Assembly (NCBI GenBank): GCA_036379355.1 | Contig: DASVGV010000010.1 | Location: 1 to 53,411 of the forward strand | Length of the DNA: 53,411 nucleotides | Direction: 5' to 3' | Source: CAJCIY01 sp036379355 | Lineage (GTDB): Bacteria > Actinomycetota > Actinomycetes > Mycobacteriales > CAJCIY01 | Made by a program: the position numbers and the translations under genes | Shown: positions 25,389 to 34,111 of the stretch, piece by piece | Layout: each line of letters begins with the position of its first letter | Numbering within the stretch: position 1 is the first letter of the stretch | The notes under the pieces: generated by a model | The model's database searches: none | The model's input: only the letters and a program-made list of their open reading frames with translations | Told to the model about the DNA's origin: nothing

Positions 25389-26048
25389 TCAGGACGACGG
25401 CAGCCCGATCACGCCGGGGACGTCCGGTGGCAGGCCGCACATGTCGGCCAGCGTCGCGACCAGCGCCGTGAGATGCGGCTGGAGATCCAGTCCCGGCTCG
25501 GCCGGCTCGACGCGTCCGCCCCGGATCGCGCGGACGGACGTCTCGCGCGCCAGGGGCGTCCACGAGCAGCGCAGCTCCACCTCGTGCTGGGGGGCGACGT
25601 GGGCGAGGGTTCCGTACCGGTAGGAGGCCGTGGTCGTGACGGTGCCCCCGAGCGCAGCGTGCACCGCGGCCCGGTCGCTCAGCGAGTCGGTCAGCCACGT
25701 CCACACCACATCCGACAGCAACGGGTCCGCGGCCATGGCCGGCTCGACCTCGACGCGGGCGAACGCGACCAGCCGGTCACAGCCGGACCACGCGGGCTGC
25801 CCGTCCGGGTCGTGCAGGTAGACCAGGCGTCCGGTCGCCTGCTCTCCCAGATCGACGGTGCACGCGTAGGTGTACGGGGCGAGCCTGGCCGGCGCCGGTG
25901 CCTCCCGCACGACCGCGTCGGTGCGGACCGTCGCCTCGCGGAGGGTGGCCACCGCCCGCGTGAACGCGGGCGGGTCCTTGCGCGCGCCGTCCGCGGGCGT
26001 GTCCGTACCGCCTCCGGGCGGCCGCAGCAGCGACGACATGCATGGCAC
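25389..26048 (-). CDS. DUF3000 family protein
   Basis: 219 residues from the GTG at 26048; an in-frame ATG at 26039 may be the real start. Segments FTRAVATLREATVR, YTYACTVDLG with GRLVYLHDPDGQPAW, VWTWLTDSL and SYRYGTLAH, plus the C-terminal DMCGLPPDVPGV, fit DUF3000, an actinobacterial family of unknown function that recalled genomes pair with RNase D and hemE. Cytoplasmic. It converges with the kinase gene (19 bp between stops) and is divergent from the EamA transporter, 55 bp between starts. Confidence 0.88.
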   Translation of the reverse strand: MPCMSSLLRPPGGGTDTPADGARKDPPAFTRAVATLREATVRTDAVVREAPAPARLAPYTYACTVDLGEQATGRLVYLHDPDGQPAWSGCDRLVAFARVEVEPAMAADPLLSDVVWTWLTDSLSDRAAVHAALGGTVTTTASYRYGTLAHVAPQHEVELRCSWTPLARETSVRAIRGGRVEPAEPGLDLQPHLTALVATLADMCGLPPDVPGVIGLPSS

Positions 26049-26091
26049 GGTACGGGGCGATCACCACGAAAGCCGGGCGCGACGCGCCCCC

Positions 26092-26097
26092 TAGGTT
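26092..26097 (+). promoter_or_regulatory. Candidate -10 box for a leaderless EamA-transporter transcript
   Basis: TAGGTT (TANNNT form) ends 6 nt before the GTG at 26104 with no ribosome-binding site between, in a 55-bp divergent gap. Inference from spacing. Confidence 0.4.
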
Positions 26098-26103
26098 GGC
26101 CAG

Positions 26104-26955
26104 GTGTCCGCCGTCTGCGCCCTGCTGGCCAGCCTCGTCTGGGGGACGTCGGACTTCGTCGGCGGCATCCTGGCGCGGCGTCTCGCGGTGACCGCGCTGG
26201 TTCTGTGCAGTCAGGCCCTCGGTCTGGTCGCGCTGGTCGTCATCCTGTCCGGCGCCGACCTGTGGGCCGGTGACGCGCGCAGCATCATCTGGGGCGCGGT
26301 CGCGGGCGTGGTCGGGATCGCTGCGCTCGCCGCCTTCTACCGCGGGCTGGCCGTCGGGCCCATGGGGATCGTGTCGCCGGTTGCCTCGGTCGGCGTGCTC
26401 GTCCCGTTCGCCGGCGGACTGGTCGTCGGGGAACGACCCCAGGCCGTCCAGCTGGTAGGGGCCGCGTTCGCGATCGTGGGGGTCATGGTCGCCGCCCGTC
26501 CCGAGGAGCCGGATGCGGTCGGCCGCGGACACCTGCGGCCGGTGCTGCTCGGCCTTGCGTCGGCGGCCGGCTTCGGGGTGGTCCTCCTCGCGGTGCAGCG
26601 CGGGAGCGAGGGCAGCGTCGCCATGACCCTCGTGTCGATGCGCGCGGCCGGGGTCGCGCTGCTCGGCGCCGTCACCCTGGCCCGGCTGCCGACCGGGCGG
26701 CGGGTCGTCGGCTGGCCACGTGTCGCCGATGTGCCGGGCGTCGTCGTCGTGGGCACCTTCGACCTCGCGGCCAACGCCCTGTTCGCGCTGGCCGGCCGCG
26801 GGCACCTGCTGTCGGTGGCGGCGGTGCTGTCCTCGCTGTACCCGGCCGTGACGGCGCTGCTCGCCTGGGGCCTGCTGAAGGAACGTCTCGGCCGCGTCCA
26901 GGCGGCCGGCGTGGCGGGCGCCGTCGCGGGCGTGCTGATGCTCGCCGCGGGCTGA
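26104..26955 (+). CDS. EamA/DMT-family membrane transporter
   Basis: 283 residues from a GTG, about ten membrane helices in two EamA repeats: the first begins LLASLVWGTSDFVGG with FYRGLAVGPMGIVSPVAS, the second has MRAAGVALLGAVTL, with FALAGRGHLLSVAAVLSSLYP and a GLLKERLG ending. Such DMT proteins export or import small metabolites. Substrate unknown. It lies 21 bp before hemE, so it may be cotranscribed with the heme genes; a porphyrin- or precursor-related role is possible but unsupported. Confidence 0.9.
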   Translation: MSAVCALLASLVWGTSDFVGGILARRLAVTALVLCSQALGLVALVVILSGADLWAGDARSIIWGAVAGVVGIAALAAFYRGLAVGPMGIVSPVASVGVLVPFAGGLVVGERPQAVQLVGAAFAIVGVMVAARPEEPDAVGRGHLRPVLLGLASAAGFGVVLLAVQRGSEGSVAMTLVSMRAAGVALLGAVTLARLPTGRRVVGWPRVADVPGVVVVGTFDLAANALFALAGRGHLLSVAAVLSSLYPAVTALLAWGLLKERLGRVQAAGVAGAVAGVLMLAAG

Positions 26956-26976
26956 GCCCCGTGGCCGTCGTACGCG

Positions 26977-28023
26977 ATGATGCACGGCGTGAGCGCCTTC
27001 CTTGCCGCCTGCAGACGCCGGCCGGTGGACCGGACGCCGGTGTGGTTCATGCGGCAGGCGGGCCGCGCGCTGCCGGAGTACCGCGCGCTGCGGGCCGACG
27101 TGGGGATGCTCGAGGCGTGCCGGACCCCGGATCTCGTCGCCGAGATCACCCTCCAGCCGGTACGCCGGTACGACGTCGACGCCGCGATCCTGTTCTCCGA
27201 CATCGTGGTGCCGTTGCACGCCGCCGGCGTCGACCTCGACATCGTGCCGGGTACGGGTCCGGTCGTCGCCCACCCGATCCGGTCCGAGTCCGATGTCGCG
27301 GCGTTGCCGCGCCTCGACGCCTCCGTCGTCGAGGACATCGCCGACGCCTGCCGGATGCTGGTCCGGGACCTGGGTGACGTGCCCCTGATCGGTTTCGCCG
27401 GCGCGCCGTTCACCCTCGCCTCGTACCTCGTGGAGGGTGGCCCGTCGCGGGACCTGACGCGGACCAAGGCGCTCATGTACGGCGAGCCCCTCGTCTGGGC
27501 GGCACTCATGGAGGGGCTCGCGGAGGTGGCCGCGACGTTCCTGCGCGTCCAGGTGGACGCGGGCGCGGCAGCCGTCCAGCTGTTCGACTCCTGGGTCGGC
27601 GCGCTGCCACTGGCCGCCTATCTCGAGTACGTGCAGCCGTGGTCCGCCCAGGTGCTCGCGATGGTGCCCGACGTGCCGCGCATCCACTTCGGGGTCGGAA
27701 CCGGGGAGCTGCTCGGTGCGATCGGGGAGGCCGGCGCCGACGTGGTCGGTGTGGACTGGCGGGTCCCGCTCGACGAGGCCAGCAGGCGCATCGGGCCATC
27801 GCGGGCGGTGCAGGGAAACCTGGACCCGGCGCTGCTGTTCGCGCCGTGGGCGGTGGTCGAGAGCGCTGTGCAGGACGTCCTCGCCGCCGGGCGGGCCGCC
27901 CCGGGCCACATCTTCAACCTCGGCCACGGCGTCCTGCCGGACACCGACCCGGCCGTTCTCGAGGAGGTCGTCCGGGTGGTACATCACGCGAAACCCGCTG
28001 CCGCGCAAGCGGTGTCGTCGTGA
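26977..28023 (+). CDS. hemE: Uroporphyrinogen decarboxylase
   Basis: 348 residues from the ATG at 26977; a nearby ATG at 26980 and a GTG at 26989 are also possible starts. The substrate-binding signature RTPVWFMRQAGRALPEYR is near residue 18, then ILFSDIVVPLHA with the conserved Asp, and late FNLGHGVLPDTDP with the active-site His. It removes the four acetate carboxyls of uroporphyrinogen III to give coproporphyrinogen III. In this organism the next steps are the coproporphyrin route. The stop overlaps cgoX (GTGA). Normal length; complete. Confidence 0.97.
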   Translation: MMHGVSAFLAACRRRPVDRTPVWFMRQAGRALPEYRALRADVGMLEACRTPDLVAEITLQPVRRYDVDAAILFSDIVVPLHAAGVDLDIVPGTGPVVAHPIRSESDVAALPRLDASVVEDIADACRMLVRDLGDVPLIGFAGAPFTLASYLVEGGPSRDLTRTKALMYGEPLVWAALMEGLAEVAATFLRVQVDAGAAAVQLFDSWVGALPLAAYLEYVQPWSAQVLAMVPDVPRIHFGVGTGELLGAIGEAGADVVGVDWRVPLDEASRRIGPSRAVQGNLDPALLFAPWAVVESAVQDVLAAGRAAPGHIFNLGHGVLPDTDPAVLEEVVRVVHHAKPAAAQAVSS

Positions 28024-29336
28024 CCGTCGTCGTCGTCGGGGGCGGCATCAGCGGGCTCGCCGCGGCCTACGACGTGCGCGCCGCCGGCGCCGAGGTCATC
28101 GTGCTGGAGAAGTCCCCGCGGATCGGCGGCGCGCTCCGTACCACCCTGATCGAGGGGATGCGGGTCGAGGAGGGCGCCGACGCGTTCCTCGTACGGGTGC
28201 CCTGGGCCATGTGGCTTGCCGAGAAGTGCGGTCTGGATCTCGTCCATCCCGCGACGGGCTCCGCGCTGCTGTACGCAGGTGGCCGCTGTCGGCCGCTGCC
28301 GGCCGGGACGGTGCTGGGGATCCCGTCGTCACTGCGCTCGGTCCGCGAGGTCCTCACGCCGCTCGGCCTCGCCCGGGCGGCGCTCGACCGGGTGCTGCCC
28401 GCATCCCGCCTGGGCGAGGACCCGTCGGTGGGCGCCCTGGTGAGGGCGCGCCTCGGCGGGCAGGTCGTGGACCGACTGGTCGACCCGCTCCTCGGCGGCG
28501 TGTACGCCGGCTCGGCCGACGGCCTGTCGGTTGCGATGACGGTGCCGGCGCTGGCGCGCCGGCACCGTTCGCTGCTCGCGACCGCCGCGGCCCGGAGCCC
28601 CGAGCCGTCGGACGCCCCGGTGTTCGCGTCGCCGGCGGGCGGCATGGAGGCGTTGCCGTACGCCGTCGCGGCCGGCCTCGACGTCCGGACCGACACCACG
28701 GTCACCGGGTTGGAGCGGGCCGGGACCGGCTGGTCGGTCCTCGTCGGGCCGGCCGGGCGGCAGGAGCGGATCGCCGCCGACGCCGTGGTGCTCGCCGTCC
28801 CGGCGCCGGCTGCGGCGCGGCTGCTGTCCGGACTCGTGCCCGATGCGGACCTTCCGTCGACGGCGTACGCGTCCGTCGCGATCGTGACGCTCGTGTACGC
28901 GCCCGGCACGGACACACCCGACCGGTCGGGAGTGCTGGTCGCCCCGAGCGCCGGCACCGTCGCCAAGGCGCTGACGTTCGTGGGGCGCAAGTGGGCCCAT
29001 CCCGCCGACGCCCCGGTCGTCGTCCGGGCCAGCGTCGGCCGCTTCGGCGCGGAGGCCGACCTCCAGCGCACGGATGACGAGCTGGCCGCGGCGGTCGCGC
29101 GCGACGTCGCCACCGTGGCGGGGATCCGGGCCGCACCCACCGCGAACCGCGTCAGCCGCTGGGGCGGCGCCCTGCCGCAGTACGCCCCGGGCCACCTCGG
29201 ACGGGTCGCCGCGGTCCGCGCCTCGCTGCCCGCCGGTGTCGCCCTGGCCGGGGCCGCCTACGACGGCGTCGGCGTTCCTGCCTGCGTCCGGTCCGGACAG
29301 ACCGCCGCGAGCGAACTCCTCGCGCTGCTGGGATGA
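28020..29336 (+). CDS. cgoX: Coproporphyrinogen III oxidase (HemY/CgoX type)
   Basis: 438 residues from the GTG at 28020, overlapping hemE. An FAD site VVVGGGISGLAAAYD starts at about residue 4, with EKSPRIGGALRTT next, and the C-terminal dinucleotide-proximal region is GVALAGAAYDGVGVPACVRSG. In monoderm actinobacteria the HemY enzyme oxidises coproporphyrinogen III to coproporphyrin III; the ChdC gene next door supports this and not the protoporphyrinogen route. Also known as hemY/hemG in older annotation. It follows the order hemE-cgoX-chdC. The ferrochelatase gene (cpfC) is not in the window. Confidence 0.95.
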   Translation: MTVVVVGGGISGLAAAYDVRAAGAEVIVLEKSPRIGGALRTTLIEGMRVEEGADAFLVRVPWAMWLAEKCGLDLVHPATGSALLYAGGRCRPLPAGTVLGIPSSLRSVREVLTPLGLARAALDRVLPASRLGEDPSVGALVRARLGGQVVDRLVDPLLGGVYAGSADGLSVAMTVPALARRHRSLLATAAARSPEPSDAPVFASPAGGMEALPYAVAAGLDVRTDTTVTGLERAGTGWSVLVGPAGRQERIAADAVVLAVPAPAAARLLSGLVPDADLPSTAYASVAIVTLVYAPGTDTPDRSGVLVAPSAGTVAKALTFVGRKWAHPADAPVVVRASVGRFGAEADLQRTDDELAAAVARDVATVAGIRAAPTANRVSRWGGALPQYAPGHLGRVAAVRASLPAGVALAGAAYDGVGVPACVRSGQTAASELLALLG

Positions 29337-29343
29337 TGAGGTC

Positions 29344-30036
29344 ATGGTCGATGGCAAGCAGGCGCGAGAGCTGAACGAGCAGATCCGCTACACCATGTGG
29401 TCGGTCTTCCGGCTGGCCCGCCCCCTCGGTGACGAGGGCCGCGACGGGCTGGCTGCGGAGGTGACCGAGCTGTTCGAACAGCTCGAGGCCAAGGACGTCC
29501 AGATCCGCGGCACCTACGACGTCAGCGGCCACCGCGCCGACGCCGACCTCATGGTCTGGTCGGTCGCGCCGACCAGCGACGACCTGCAGGAGACCTACCA
29601 GCGGCTGCGGCGCACCGGGCTCGGCCGTCACCTCGATCCGGTCTGGTCGGTGATGGCCGTGCACCGCCCGGCCGAGTTCAACAAGAGCCACATTCCGGCG
29701 TTCCTCGCCGAGGAGCCGCGCAAGTACGTCTGCGTCTACCCGTTCGTCCGGTCCTACGAGTGGTATCTGCTGCCGGACGCGGAGCGGCGCGCGATGCTCG
29801 CCGAGCACGGCCAGATGGCGCGGGAGTACCCGGACGTCCGCGCGAACACGGTCCCGGCGTTCGCCCTCGGCGACTACGAGTGGGTGCTGGCGTTCGAGGC
29901 GAACGAGATGCACCGGCTGGTGGACCTGATGCGCTACCTGCGGGGGTCGGTCACCCGGCGCCACGTCCGCGTCGAGATCCCCTTCTACAGTGGCGCCCGC
30001 AGGTCCGTCGGCGAGCTCGTCGCGTCCCTGCCGTGA
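29344..30036 (+). CDS. chdC: Coproheme decarboxylase
   Basis: 230 residues from the ATG at 29344, 7 bp after cgoX. It matches the HemQ/ChdC family: IRYTMWSVFRL at the start, DADLMVWSVAP, the catalytic Tyr132 in VYPFVRSYEWYLLP (aligned to YPMSK in firmicutes) and the heme-ligand His155 in MLAEHGQMAREY. It turns coproheme into heme b with two H2O2-driven decarboxylations and is the last step of this heme route. Tail IPFYSG fits. The stop overlaps the SDR gene by 4 bp (GTGA). Confidence 0.95.
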   Translation: MVDGKQARELNEQIRYTMWSVFRLARPLGDEGRDGLAAEVTELFEQLEAKDVQIRGTYDVSGHRADADLMVWSVAPTSDDLQETYQRLRRTGLGRHLDPVWSVMAVHRPAEFNKSHIPAFLAEEPRKYVCVYPFVRSYEWYLLPDAERRAMLAEHGQMAREYPDVRANTVPAFALGDYEWVLAFEANEMHRLVDLMRYLRGSVTRRHVRVEIPFYSGARRSVGELVASLP

Positions 30037-30776
30037 GGCTGGCGGGCGCTCGGGTCCTGCTGACCGGCGCCGACGGCGGTATCGGCCAGGAGCTGAGCAG
30101 CCTGCTGGCGGCACGCGGAGCCGACCTGGTGCTGACCAGCCTGCATCCCGATCGCCTTGCGGCCCAGGCCCAGGCGCTGTCCTGCGACCACGTGCCGTGG
30201 GCGCTCGACTCGGCGGTGGACGCGTATGCACTGGGGGAGAAGGTCGGACCCGTCGACGCGGTCGTCCACGGTGCGGGCCTCGGCTATCGCGGGGCGGTCG
30301 CCGACATGGCGGTCGACCGCATCGCCGAGTTGATCACGCTCGACCTCACGGTTCCGATCGCGCTGACCCGCGCGCTCCTGCCGGCCATGCTCGACCGCGG
30401 CGCGGGTCATGTGTGCTTCGTCGGGTCGATCGCCGGGCAGGTCGCGGTCGCCGAGGAGGCGGCGTACGCCGCGGCCAAGGGCGGCCTCGCCGTCTTCGCG
30501 GACTCCCTGCGGCTCGAGGTGGCGCGCCGCGGCGTGGAGGTCAGCCTGGTCGCGCCGGCGGCCGTCGACACCGAGTTCTTCACCCACCGCGGCGTCCCGT
30601 ACCACCGCCGGCGACCCGCGCCGATGGACCCGCGGCGCGTCGCCCGCGCCATCCTCGCCGCGATGGAGCGGGCCACCCCCGTCACCGTTGTTCCGCGCTG
30701 GATGGCGCTGGCGGTCGCCGTCCGCAGTGCCGCCCCGCGCACCTACGACCGGCTGGTGCGCCGCTTCGACGGCTGA
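30033..30776 (+). CDS. Short-chain dehydrogenase/reductase
   Basis: 247 residues from the GTG at 30033. NAD(P) site TGADGGIGQE near 10, HGAGLGYRG in the NNAG position, the catalytic Ser in VGSIAGQVAV and Tyr-x3-Lys in AAYAAAKGG. Complete catalytic set (Ser, Tyr, Lys). The product could be any alcohol or ketone; the coupling to chdC by a 4-bp overlap suggests only shared transcription, not a heme function. Cytoplasmic. Converges with msrB, 10 bp apart. Confidence 0.9.
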   Translation: MRLAGARVLLTGADGGIGQELSSLLAARGADLVLTSLHPDRLAAQAQALSCDHVPWALDSAVDAYALGEKVGPVDAVVHGAGLGYRGAVADMAVDRIAELITLDLTVPIALTRALLPAMLDRGAGHVCFVGSIAGQVAVAEEAAYAAAKGGLAVFADSLRLEVARRGVEVSLVAPAAVDTEFFTHRGVPYHRRRPAPMDPRRVARAILAAMERATPVTVVPRWMALAVAVRSAAPRTYDRLVRRFDG

Positions 30777-30786
30777 GGTCGCGCGG

Positions 30787-31200
30787 TCAGTCGCCCTGCA
30801 GGTCCAGCGACAGCGAGTTCATGCAGTAGCGCAGTCCCGTGGTCTCGCGCGGGCCGTCTTCGAAGACGTGCCCGAGGTGCGAACCGCAGCGGCCGCACAG
30901 CGCCTCCGTACGGAGCATGCCGTGCGACAGGTCCCGCCGTTCCACCACCGACGACGTCGACACCGGCTCGTAGAACGACGGCCAGCCGGACCCCGAGTGG
31001 TACTTGGTCTCGCTGCGAAACAGCGGGTTGCCGCAGGCGGCACAGTGATAGACGCCCGGGTCCTCGGTGTCGGTGTACGCACCTGCGAAGGCGGGTTCGG
31101 TGCCTGCCTGGCGGAGCACGGCGTACTGCTCGGGCGAGAGCTGCCGGCGCCACTCCTCGTCGCTCTTGGTGACCTCGTACGTCTGCTCCCCGGTGCTCAT
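30787..31200 (-). CDS. msrB: Peptide-methionine (R)-S-oxide reductase
   Basis: 137 residues from the ATG at 31200; longer in-frame starts lie in non-coding DNA. Zinc Cys53, Cys56, Cys102, Cys105 (CAAC and CGRC) and the catalytic Cys126 in GLRYCMNSLS, with GSGWPSFYEP as the substrate-binding region. It reduces methionine-R-sulfoxide in proteins. The recalled M. tuberculosis order also puts msrB after chdC. The 135-bp gap to the divergent gene at 31336 holds its promoter. Confidence 0.97.
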   Translation of the reverse strand: MSTGEQTYEVTKSDEEWRRQLSPEQYAVLRQAGTEPAFAGAYTDTEDPGVYHCAACGNPLFRSETKYHSGSGWPSFYEPVSTSSVVERRDLSHGMLRTEALCGRCGSHLGHVFEDGPRETTGLRYCMNSLSLDLQGD

Positions 31201-31335
31201 CAGACCTCCCACACGTCGGCGGACCGCTCTCGTCACACGGTAGAGCCGCGTACGTCGCTCGCGCATTCCGGGGGGAACGTGCCGGCCGCCCCTATCGTTG
31301 GGGTGAGCACGTTCCCGCGAGCAGAGGGTGGAGAC

Positions 31336-32196
31336 ATGGGTCGCTTCCAGGTGGGCTGGCAGCTGGGGCTGCGCAGCTGGCGCCTCCTTCGGGCCGACAA
31401 GGAGCTCGTCGCGCTGCCCATCGCCTCCGGCCTGGCCACCTTGATCATGCTTGGGGTGCTCGGGCTGCCAGGGCTGCTGCTCCAGCGCGACGCAGGCCAC
31501 GCGACCACCGGCTCGGTGGTTCTCTACGCCGTCGCGCTGCTGGCGATCGCGTTCGTCGGCACGTTCTTCAGCGCGGCTCTCGTGGCCGGGGCACTCCAGC
31601 GCCTCGACGGCGGGGACCCCACGATCACGTCGGCGCTGCGCGCGGCCTGGCAGCGCAAGGCGCAGATCGCGCAATGGGCACTCGTGTCCACGGTGGTCGG
31701 GCTCGTGATCAACCTCATCGAGTCGCGGGGTGGCGTGCTCGGACGCGTGGGTGGCTGGTTCCTCGACGTTGCCTGGGCGGTCGCGACGGCGTTCGCCCTG
31801 CCGGTGATCATCGTGGAGGGGACGGGACCGTTCGACTCCCTCAAGCGGTCATCGTCGATCATCAAGGCCCGCTGGGGGGACGCGGTGGGCACCTATGCCG
31901 GTGCCAGCATCCTGTTTCTGCCGGCCTACCTCGTCGCCCTCGTCGTCGGCTTCGTCCTGATCGCGGTTTCGCCCGCACTGGGGATCGCAGTGCTCGTCTC
32001 CGCCTTCCTGCTGCTGTCGGTCCTCGCCGCCTGCGTGTCGGCGATCGCCCGCGCGGCGCTGTACCAGTACGCCACGACAGGCCAGTCGCCGCTGATCGAT
32101 CCGGCGCTCGCGAGCGCGGCGTTCCAGCCGCGCGGGCGGGGGATGGGCGGCGTCGGCATGGGCGGTGTCGGTGGTTTCAGCGGGCGGGGCTTCTAG
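31336..32196 (+). CDS. Membrane protein, DUF6159-like
   Basis: 286 residues from the ATG at 31336, after a GGTGGAG site; upstream frame is not coding. Five or six helices (near 25-55, 62-92, 117-140, 148-165, 188-245). Segment DSLKRSSSIIKARWGDAVG between helices 4 and 5 is typical of a bacterial family I know as DUF6159 and of uncertain function. The last 20 residues are Gly/Met-rich (GRGMGGVGMGGVGG). A TATCGT -10-like box lies at 31292-31297. The next gene (polymerase) begins 9 bp on and may be cotranscribed. Confidence 0.75.
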   Translation: MGRFQVGWQLGLRSWRLLRADKELVALPIASGLATLIMLGVLGLPGLLLQRDAGHATTGSVVLYAVALLAIAFVGTFFSAALVAGALQRLDGGDPTITSALRAAWQRKAQIAQWALVSTVVGLVINLIESRGGVLGRVGGWFLDVAWAVATAFALPVIIVEGTGPFDSLKRSSSIIKARWGDAVGTYAGASILFLPAYLVALVVGFVLIAVSPALGIAVLVSAFLLLSVLAACVSAIARAALYQYATTGQSPLIDPALASAAFQPRGRGMGGVGMGGVGGFSGRGF

Positions 32197-32205
32197 CCCA
32201 CGCCG

Positions 32206-33255
32206 GTGGCCACCCCGTACGAGCTGATCGAGGTCGAGACCCCGGCCGGCCCGCGCGAGATCAAGGTCACGAACCCCGAGAAGGTCTACTTCCGGGGGAT
32301 GCCGGCCGGTGAGGGCCGCAAGATCGACCTGGTCACCTACTACCTGGCCGTCGACGAGGGCGTCGTGCGCGGGCTCCGGGAGCGGCCCACGGTGCTCAAG
32401 CGACACCCGGGCGGGGCGGACAGCCCGCCGATCTACCAGAAGCGGGCGCCTGAGCACCGGCCCGACTGGGTGCAGACCGCCGTGGTCCGGTTCCCCTCGG
32501 GTCGCCAGGCTGCCGAGCTGTGCGTGGTGGATGTGGCGCACGTGGCGTGGGCGGCCACGCAGGGCACGCTCGACTTCCACCCGTGGCCGTCCCGGCGCTG
32601 CGATACCGAGCATCCCGACGAGCTGCGGATCGACCTCGACCCGCAGCCCGGCACCGGGTACGCCGAGGTCGTCGAGACCGTGCTCGAGCTTCAGCCGCTG
32701 CTGGACGAGGTCGGTCTCGTGGGCTGGCCGAAGACCAGCGGCAGCAAGGGCATGCACGTCTACGTACGCCTGGAGGCCGGGCGGTACACGTTCACCGACT
32801 GCCGCCGGGCCGTCCTGACCCTGGGCCGCGAGCTGGAGCGCCGCCGTCCCGACCTGGTCACCACCGCGTGGTGGCGCGAGGAGCGCGGCGAGCGGGTCTT
32901 CGTCGACTTCAACCGGATGGCCCGCGACCAGACGATCGCCTCGGCGTACAGCGTGCGGGCGCGGGTCGAGGCCACGGTGTCCGCGCCGCTGCGCTGGAGC
33001 GAGGTGCCGGACGCCCTGATCGGCGACTTCGACATCACGACGATGCGGGCGCGGTACGCCGACCTCGGGGACGTGCACGCCGGGATCGACGACGCTCCCT
33101 GCGTGCTCGACGGCGTCCTCGAGATGGCCGAGCGGGATGTGCGGGACCGCGGCCTCGGCGACGCGCCCTATCCCCCCAACCATCCGAAGATGCCGGGCGA
33201 GCCGACACGGGTGCAGCCCAGCCGCGCCCGTGCGACCGACGACCGGCCGCGCTGA
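32206..33255 (+). CDS. Stand-alone LigD-type primase-polymerase
   Basis: 349 residues from a GTG. The AEP (Prim-Pol) fold shows PPIYQKRAPEH near 73, the metal-binding DLDPQPG with Asp143 and Asp145, the TSGSKGMHVYVRLE segment and FVDFNRMARDQTIASAYSVR. This is the polymerase domain found as the first part of LigD in mycobacteria, here without ligase or nuclease domains. It adds NTPs or dNTPs at broken ends during non-homologous end joining. A separate ligase gene lies at 35352; Ku is not in the window. Tail is basic and disordered. Confidence 0.93.
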   Translation: MATPYELIEVETPAGPREIKVTNPEKVYFRGMPAGEGRKIDLVTYYLAVDEGVVRGLRERPTVLKRHPGGADSPPIYQKRAPEHRPDWVQTAVVRFPSGRQAAELCVVDVAHVAWAATQGTLDFHPWPSRRCDTEHPDELRIDLDPQPGTGYAEVVETVLELQPLLDEVGLVGWPKTSGSKGMHVYVRLEAGRYTFTDCRRAVLTLGRELERRRPDLVTTAWWREERGERVFVDFNRMARDQTIASAYSVRARVEATVSAPLRWSEVPDALIGDFDITTMRARYADLGDVHAGIDDAPCVLDGVLEMAERDVRDRGLGDAPYPPNHPKMPGEPTRVQPSRARATDDRPR

Positions 33256-33507
33256 CTACGCCGCCGGCGAGCGGACCTCCTCCAGCGGCACCCCCAGCAG
33301 CACCTGCTCCTGGGTGGCGACAAGCTCCACCATCGCGGGGGCGCTGTCGTCGACCAGGTCGCGCACGGTACGGCGCACCGGATGGACCAGCTGGACGGTG
33401 ACGACGCGAGCCTGCCGTCCGTACCAGGTCAGCGCAGCCGTGACCTGCCGGCGCCAGCGGGCGGCAGCGGTCATGGCGGGACTCCAGGCGGACAGGTACA
33501 CGGACAC
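33256..33507 (-). CDS. Small protein, unknown
   Basis: 83 residues from the GTG at 33507 (VSVYLSAW); a TTG at 33534 could extend it by 9. Third codon positions are almost all G or C, which supports coding. Mixed helix and strand; LVDDSAPAMVELVATQEQVLLG looks like an amphipathic helix. No family recognised and no membrane helix. Its stop touches the polymerase gene stop (0 bp gap). A CATACTGT -10-like box lies just upstream on this strand. Confidence 0.55.
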   Translation of the reverse strand: MSVYLSAWSPAMTAAARWRRQVTAALTWYGRQARVVTVQLVHPVRRTVRDLVDDSAPAMVELVATQEQVLLGVPLEEVRSPAA

Positions 33508-33695
33508 TCGTACAACACGGACAGTATGCCCCAAGTGACGCAGAGTTACCTAGCGGCGGACCCCGCGATGAGCCGAGGACGGGCCTGGAGGGTCGGGGCC
33601 ATGGTGTAACCGGCGCCCCGACGGCGCTTCGTGCTCGATCGGGCCTGAGGCACCGGCCGCGCCGTACCCGTGTGACGTCGGTCGCGGCGTCCGCC

Positions 33696-33701
33696 TACCC
33701 T
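33696..33701 (+). promoter_or_regulatory. Candidate promoter, leaderless 99-aa gene
   Basis: TACCCT (-10, TANNNT) is 7 nt before the ATG at 33709; GTGACG at 33672-33677 is a possible -35 with an 18-nt spacer. No ribosome-binding site between -10 and ATG. Confidence 0.45.
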
Positions 33702-33708
33702 CTGGCAC

Positions 33709-34008
33709 ATGCCGCCGCCTCCCAGCAGCCCCCGCGATCGGATGCTGCTCGCGCTGCGCATGAAGTACCCGCCGAACCTGTCCAGCGCCGAGCGCGCGCA
33801 ACTGTCCGAGCGGATGCGGCGCGTCGGTCCCTCGCTGGTGTTCGGCTACTGGGTGCTGCTCATCGGCGGGATGATCGATCTCGTGGCGGCGGCCGCCACC
33901 AAGAAGCCCGGCTACTTCGTGCTCGGGGTCCTGCTCGTGGCGGCGGCGTACGCGATGTTCCGGCACTACCGCGCGTTGCGCGACGCCGTCGGCCCCAGGC
34001 GCCGCTGA
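33709..34008 (+). CDS. Small two-helix membrane protein, unknown
   Basis: 99 residues from an ATG. A Pro-rich, basic start is followed by an amphipathic helix (SAERAQLSERMRRVG) and two membrane helices (near 45-63, VFGYWVLLIGGMIDL, and 70-85, GYFVLGVLLVAAAYA), with a basic end. No family known to me. It stands alone between the small unknown gene and the serine hydrolase. Confidence 0.7.
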   Translation: MPPPPSSPRDRMLLALRMKYPPNLSSAERAQLSERMRRVGPSLVFGYWVLLIGGMIDLVAAAATKKPGYFVLGVLLVAAAYAMFRHYRALRDAVGPRRR

Positions 34009-34111
34009 CCCGGGTCGACCGGGACCGGACGCCGTCCCGCCAATTCCCGAACGCCGCTCGGTCGCGGGGTGCACTATGTCTCCCCGTCGGGGCCTACGGA
34101 GGAGGTACGTC